In this document: positions 6,838-9,342 of the stretch, piece after piece
Position numbering within the stretch: the stretch's first letter is position 1
How the letters are laid out: each line of letters opens with the position of its first letter
Assembly: GCA_003539755.1 (NCBI GenBank)
Contig: DPOH01000023.1
Coordinates: 1-9,342 of the forward strand
Direction of reading: 5' to 3'
Length of the DNA: 9,342 nucleotides
DNA from: Clostridium sp.
GTDB taxonomy: Bacteria > Bacillota > Clostridia > Clostridiales > Clostridiaceae
Program-made: the position numbers and the translations under genes
The notes under the pieces: generated by a model
Seen by the model: only the letters and a program-made list of their open reading frames with translations
Database searches by the model: none
Told to the model about the DNA's origin: nothing

Positions 6838-8064
6838 CTACTTATCTGTGATTTCTGCTGCAATCCTAATTAAAACTTCCTTATTATTCAATTTAGAATT
6901 TTCCATAACAAGATTTAATAAATGATTTAGGACTTCACCTATGTTTTTTCCTTTTTTATACCCTAGCTCAATTAAATCCCTTCCATTTATATTCATTTGC
7001 TTTAACGAATAGCATTGCCCACTATTTATTATATCTTTAATATTTAATAAGGATTTATCTATTAAATTTAACTTATTATTTTTACTTTCGTCTGAACTTA
7101 ATATTATTTGAGCTTTTTTTATATTTACTAAATCATATATTAGATCTTCGCCTATAATATTAAGCATTTTTTTAATATTAATCGTACTGTCCAAATGGAA
7201 ATCTTTATGCTTAATAAGCAAGATCACATTCCTTATAGTATTATTATCATACCTAAATCTCTTTAATACATTCTCAGCTAAATCTTCTCCTAAATTCATT
7301 AACAAAACAGCAAGTCTTATGATTATATCATTCTTCATATTATTTAACTGGAGTAATTTATCATTATTAATATCATTCAATTCTGGAATTAAATGCTCTA
7401 ATAATTTACTATTCTTTAGATCTATAAACTTGGTATTATCACTTAATATTATCTTATTAAGTTCATCTCTTACTCTCTCTTTAGATATATATACTATATT
7501 GCTACTTACTTTTTTTATAGACTCAAACGTATTTTCATCAATTCTAAAACCAAGCTGTGCTGAAAACCTAACTGCTCTTAACATCCTTAATGCATCTTCA
7601 TTAAACCTTAATACTGGATCACCAACTGTTCTTATAATTTTATTGTTTAAATCACTTATTCCATGAAAATAATCTTGAACTCCACATTCTTCATTATAAG
7701 CAATTGCATTAATCGTAAAATCACGTCTAGCTAAATCCTCTCTTAAAGTTTTTACAAATTCAACTTTTATAGGATGTCTATTGTCATCGTATTCACCATC
7801 ATTTCTAAATGTTGTAATCTCATAATGATTATTATTAATAACAACAGTAACAGTTCCATGTTTTATTCCTGTCAATATGACTTTATCAAACAACTCAACA
7901 ACCTTTTCTGGTTCTGCAGATGTAGTCATATCCCAATCATTTATATTTCTACCTATAATACTATCTCTGACACAGCCTCCTACTATATATGCTTCATACC
8001 CATTTTCAATAAGAGTCTTTATTATAAATTTCACATCTTCAGGAAGTTTAATATTTAAATCCAC
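6838..8064 (-). CDS. cca: CCA-adding tRNA nucleotidyltransferase (class II)
   Basis: A 408-residue enzyme that repairs or builds the 3' CCA end of tRNAs from CTP and ATP. The class II nucleotidyltransferase head is complete: GGCVRD (29-34), the metal-binding DWD (43-45), KHGTVTV, RRDFTINAIAYN (113-124), the base-recognition EDALR (156-160) with LRAVRFSAQLGF, and ERVRDEL (196-202). The alpha-helical body and tail follow, without an obvious HD domain. The gene starts at GTG (8064-8062) with AAGGAGA seven bases upstream; a downstream Met would remove the first part of the catalytic fold. Codon use (many ATA and AGA) and low GC are clostridial and differ from genes to the left. It stands alone on the minus strand with its own terminator. 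A and CC-adding variants or poly(A) polymerase share these motifs, but for a Firmicute a CCA-adding enzyme is the likely assignment. Confidence 0.92.
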   Translation of the reverse strand: MDLNIKLPEDVKFIIKTLIENGYEAYIVGGCVRDSIIGRNINDWDMTTSAEPEKVVELFDKVILTGIKHGTVTVVINNNHYEITTFRNDGEYDDNRHPIKVEFVKTLREDLARRDFTINAIAYNEECGVQDYFHGISDLNNKIIRTVGDPVLRFNEDALRMLRAVRFSAQLGFRIDENTFESIKKVSSNIVYISKERVRDELNKIILSDNTKFIDLKNSKLLEHLIPELNDINNDKLLQLNNMKNDIIIRLAVLLMNLGEDLAENVLKRFRYDNNTIRNVILLIKHKDFHLDSTINIKKMLNIIGEDLIYDLVNIKKAQIILSSDESKNNKLNLIDKSLLNIKDIINSGQCYSLKQMNINGRDLIELGYKKGKNIGEVLNHLLNLVMENSKLNNKEVLIRIAAEITDK

Positions 8065-8070
8065 TTTTTT

Positions 8071-8077
8071 TCTCCTT
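8071..8077 (-). promoter_or_regulatory. Ribosome binding site deciding the GTG start of cca
   Basis: AAGGAGA on the minus strand is followed by six A and then GTG at 8064-8062. Strength and spacing support this non-ATG start. Confidence 0.8.
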
Positions 8078-8271
8078 ATAATTTTTTCAATAAATAAAAC
8101 TTTATAGACTAAATATTATTCATCATATAAGTTCTTTTTTCTTATTTATTTTGCAATAAAAATTTACTATATAGCAAAACTTTCACTATACATTGTAAAT
8201 CGAAATACAAAAATATATTTAGCTTATATAATCCTAGTATATACAATATTAATTAATATAATTTTCTAAGC
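8078..8271. other. AT-rich intergenic region upstream of cca
   Basis: No gene is supported here. It must hold the cca promoter on the minus strand. TTTACA followed by TATATA can be found (about 8165-8195), but the spacing of 20 bases is poor, and AT-rich sequence offers many such matches, so no specific promoter is called. Confidence 0.4.
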
Positions 8272-8302
8272 AAAAAGGTATAAAAGCATGCTTTTATACC
8301 TT
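8272..8302 (-). terminator. Perfect 28-base palindrome, terminator of the RpiR-type regulator gene
   Basis: Bases 8275-8302 are a perfect palindrome centred on GCATGC, ten bases beyond the stop at 8313. On the minus strand the stem (GGTATAAAAGC and its complement) is followed by a T run extending to 8272. This is a standard intrinsic terminator for the leftward gene. On the plus strand the stem is followed by AAAT, not by T, so it should act mainly leftward. Confidence 0.85.
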
Positions 8303-8312
8303 AAATAATTCT

Positions 8313-9230
8313 TTAATCATCTGCTACATTTTTATTATTATAAGAATAGACATTATAATTCTGCCATATTTGTTCAAGATTGGCGAATACATCTGATATG
8401 TTTTCTTTTTCTCTCATTCCAACAGCTATTATAAGTGCATTTACAACTGATAAAGGCGCAACTAATGAATCAACGAAAGATGCCATATTACTTTGAGCAA
8501 TTAATGTATAATCTGCTTTTGTTGCTAAAGGCGATAAAAGACTATCTGTAAGTGCTACAACTTTTGCTCCTCTATCTCTTGAAAATTCTAATGCATCTAT
8601 AGTTTTAGCTGCATATCTTGGAAAACCAATTCCTATTACAAGATCTCCATCTCCAACACTTATCATCTGTTCAAAAACATCTGATATTCCGTAACTTACC
8701 ACTTTAACATTTTGAAGAATTATATTTAAATAAAATCCTAAAAACTCAGCAATTGCTGTTGAACTTCTAAGTCCTATTATATATATTCTTTTTGCTTCAA
8801 ATATACTCTTAACTACATCCTGGAATGTTTTTTGATTTATTTTTTCTAATGTAGACCTTATATTTTCCATATCAGCTTTTAATACACCCTTTAAGGCATC
8901 CCCATCGGTAAAATAATCATTTCTAAGTTCTAATCTTTGAACTGTAGTCAGTTTATTTTTAATTAATTCTTGAAGCGCTTTTTGTAATTTAGGATAACCT
9001 GAGAATCCAATTTCACTTGCAAATCTTACAACAGTTGATTCAGATACTCCTACAGCTACTCCAAGTTTTGCCGCAGTCATAAATGCTGCTTTATCATAAT
9101 TTTTAAGTATATATTCAGCAATAAGCTTTTGACCTTTACTTAGTCTTATATATTTTCCTTGAATTAATCTCATTAAATCTTTGCTATTTTCGTTATTCAT
9201 ATTGACTATATAATGTATTTCTCTGTTCAT
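8313..9230 (-). CDS. MurR/RpiR-family transcriptional regulator with SIS domain
   Basis: A 305-residue regulator. An N-terminal RpiR-type helix-turn-helix covers about residues 20-95, with the recognition segment SESTVVRFASEIGFSGY at 63-79. A SIS (sugar isomerase) domain covers about 138-270, including IYIIGLRSSTAIAEFLGFYL (149-168) and DLVIGIGFPRYAAKTIDAL (196-214). Family members bind phosphorylated sugars or amino sugars through the SIS domain and regulate catabolic or cell-wall sugar genes; the ligand cannot be read here and no sugar gene is adjacent. The start is uncertain: neither the ATG at 9230 nor Met11 (9200) nor Met20 (9173) has a clear ribosome binding site. A TATAAA at 9244-9239 on the minus strand could be a -10 and would make 9230 nearly leaderless, favouring Met11. 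Composition and codon use match cca. Confidence 0.88.
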   Translation of the reverse strand: MNREIHYIVNMNNENSKDLMRLIQGKYIRLSKGQKLIAEYILKNYDKAAFMTAAKLGVAVGVSESTVVRFASEIGFSGYPKLQKALQELIKNKLTTVQRLELRNDYFTDGDALKGVLKADMENIRSTLEKINQKTFQDVVKSIFEAKRIYIIGLRSSTAIAEFLGFYLNIILQNVKVVSYGISDVFEQMISVGDGDLVIGIGFPRYAAKTIDALEFSRDRGAKVVALTDSLLSPLATKADYTLIAQSNMASFVDSLVAPLSVVNALIIAVGMREKENISDVFANLEQIWQNYNVYSYNNKNVADD

Positions 9231-9240
9231 TTGCTTTATT

Positions 9241-9342
9241 TATATTTTAATTTGTTCCCTTACTTTCTTTTTTTTCAATCATTCTACTTTTTTTTTTTTT
9301 TTAATCTTTTTTTATTTTTTTTTTTTATTCACTTTTTATTTT
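9241..9342. other. T-rich low-complexity tract at the window end
   Basis: The tract is almost pure pyrimidine on the plus strand, with a run of 15 T (9288-9302) and further long T runs. On the minus strand this is an A-rich leader upstream of the regulator gene. No reading frame, hairpin or clear promoter can be supported; A-rich upstream promoter sequence or low-quality contig end are both possible. Confidence 0.6.

Noticed and set aside
7319..8107. Plus-strand frames opposite cca (7319-7666, 7774-8058, 7877-8107)
   Set aside because: The opposite strand encodes an unmistakable tRNA nucleotidyltransferase; these frames arise from AT-rich codon bias.
8275..8302. Perfect palindrome considered as an operator for the RpiR-type protein
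   Set aside because: It lies just after the regulator's stop and is followed by a T run on the minus strand, which a terminator explains fully.

Overview
The window looks like two pieces of DNA with different ancestry joined near position 6760-6790. The left piece (1 to about 6760) has moderate GC (about 40 percent in the pilus genes by hand count of sampled lines, lower in the zinc-protein gene). Its content is typical of Lactobacillales (Lactococcus, Enterococcus or Streptococcus-like): a sortase-assembled pilus locus followed by a repressor/ImmA pair of the kind found on prophages and integrative elements. The right piece (about 6790 to 9342) is much more AT-rich (roughly 18-30 percent GC in sampled lines). 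It uses ATA and AGA codons freely, has AT-rich hairpin terminators, and carries two Clostridium-like chromosomal genes. No gene in the window identifies the host outright, so these assignments are inference from protein style and composition.

Left piece, plus strand: the 3' end of a class C (pilin-polymerising) sortase (3-293), a 262-residue LPSTG pilin (280-1068) and a 1333-residue LPDTG surface protein with three SpaA/Cna-B-type domains at its C-terminus (1065-5066). The genes overlap by 14 and 4 bases and each downstream gene has a good ribosome binding site, so they are one operon whose beginning lies off the left edge. The sortase would join pilin subunits, and the large protein is the likely tip or accessory adhesin. 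Two hairpins (5075-5099 and 5166-5223) close the operon. The second also terminates the convergent minus-strand operon.

Minus strand, 6650 to 5240: an XRE-type repressor and a translationally coupled ImmA/IrrE-type metallopeptidase. The peptidase starts at TTG and has an unusual cysteine-rich C-terminal half with about three zinc-ribbon-like motifs. A divergent promoter, ribosome binding site and ATG face right at 6699-6761, as in a lysogeny-type switch, but that reading frame stops after 14 codons, just where the composition changes.

Right piece, minus strand: a CCA-adding tRNA nucleotidyltransferase (GTG start, 8064 to 6838) and a MurR/RpiR-family SIS-domain regulator (start 9230 or slightly downstream, to 8313), each with its own hairpin terminator. 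The last 100 bases are a T-rich low-complexity tract. The most useful points for a second look are the composition break (chimeric contig or true insertion boundary), the zinc-ribbon ImmA protein, and the architecture of the giant adhesin.
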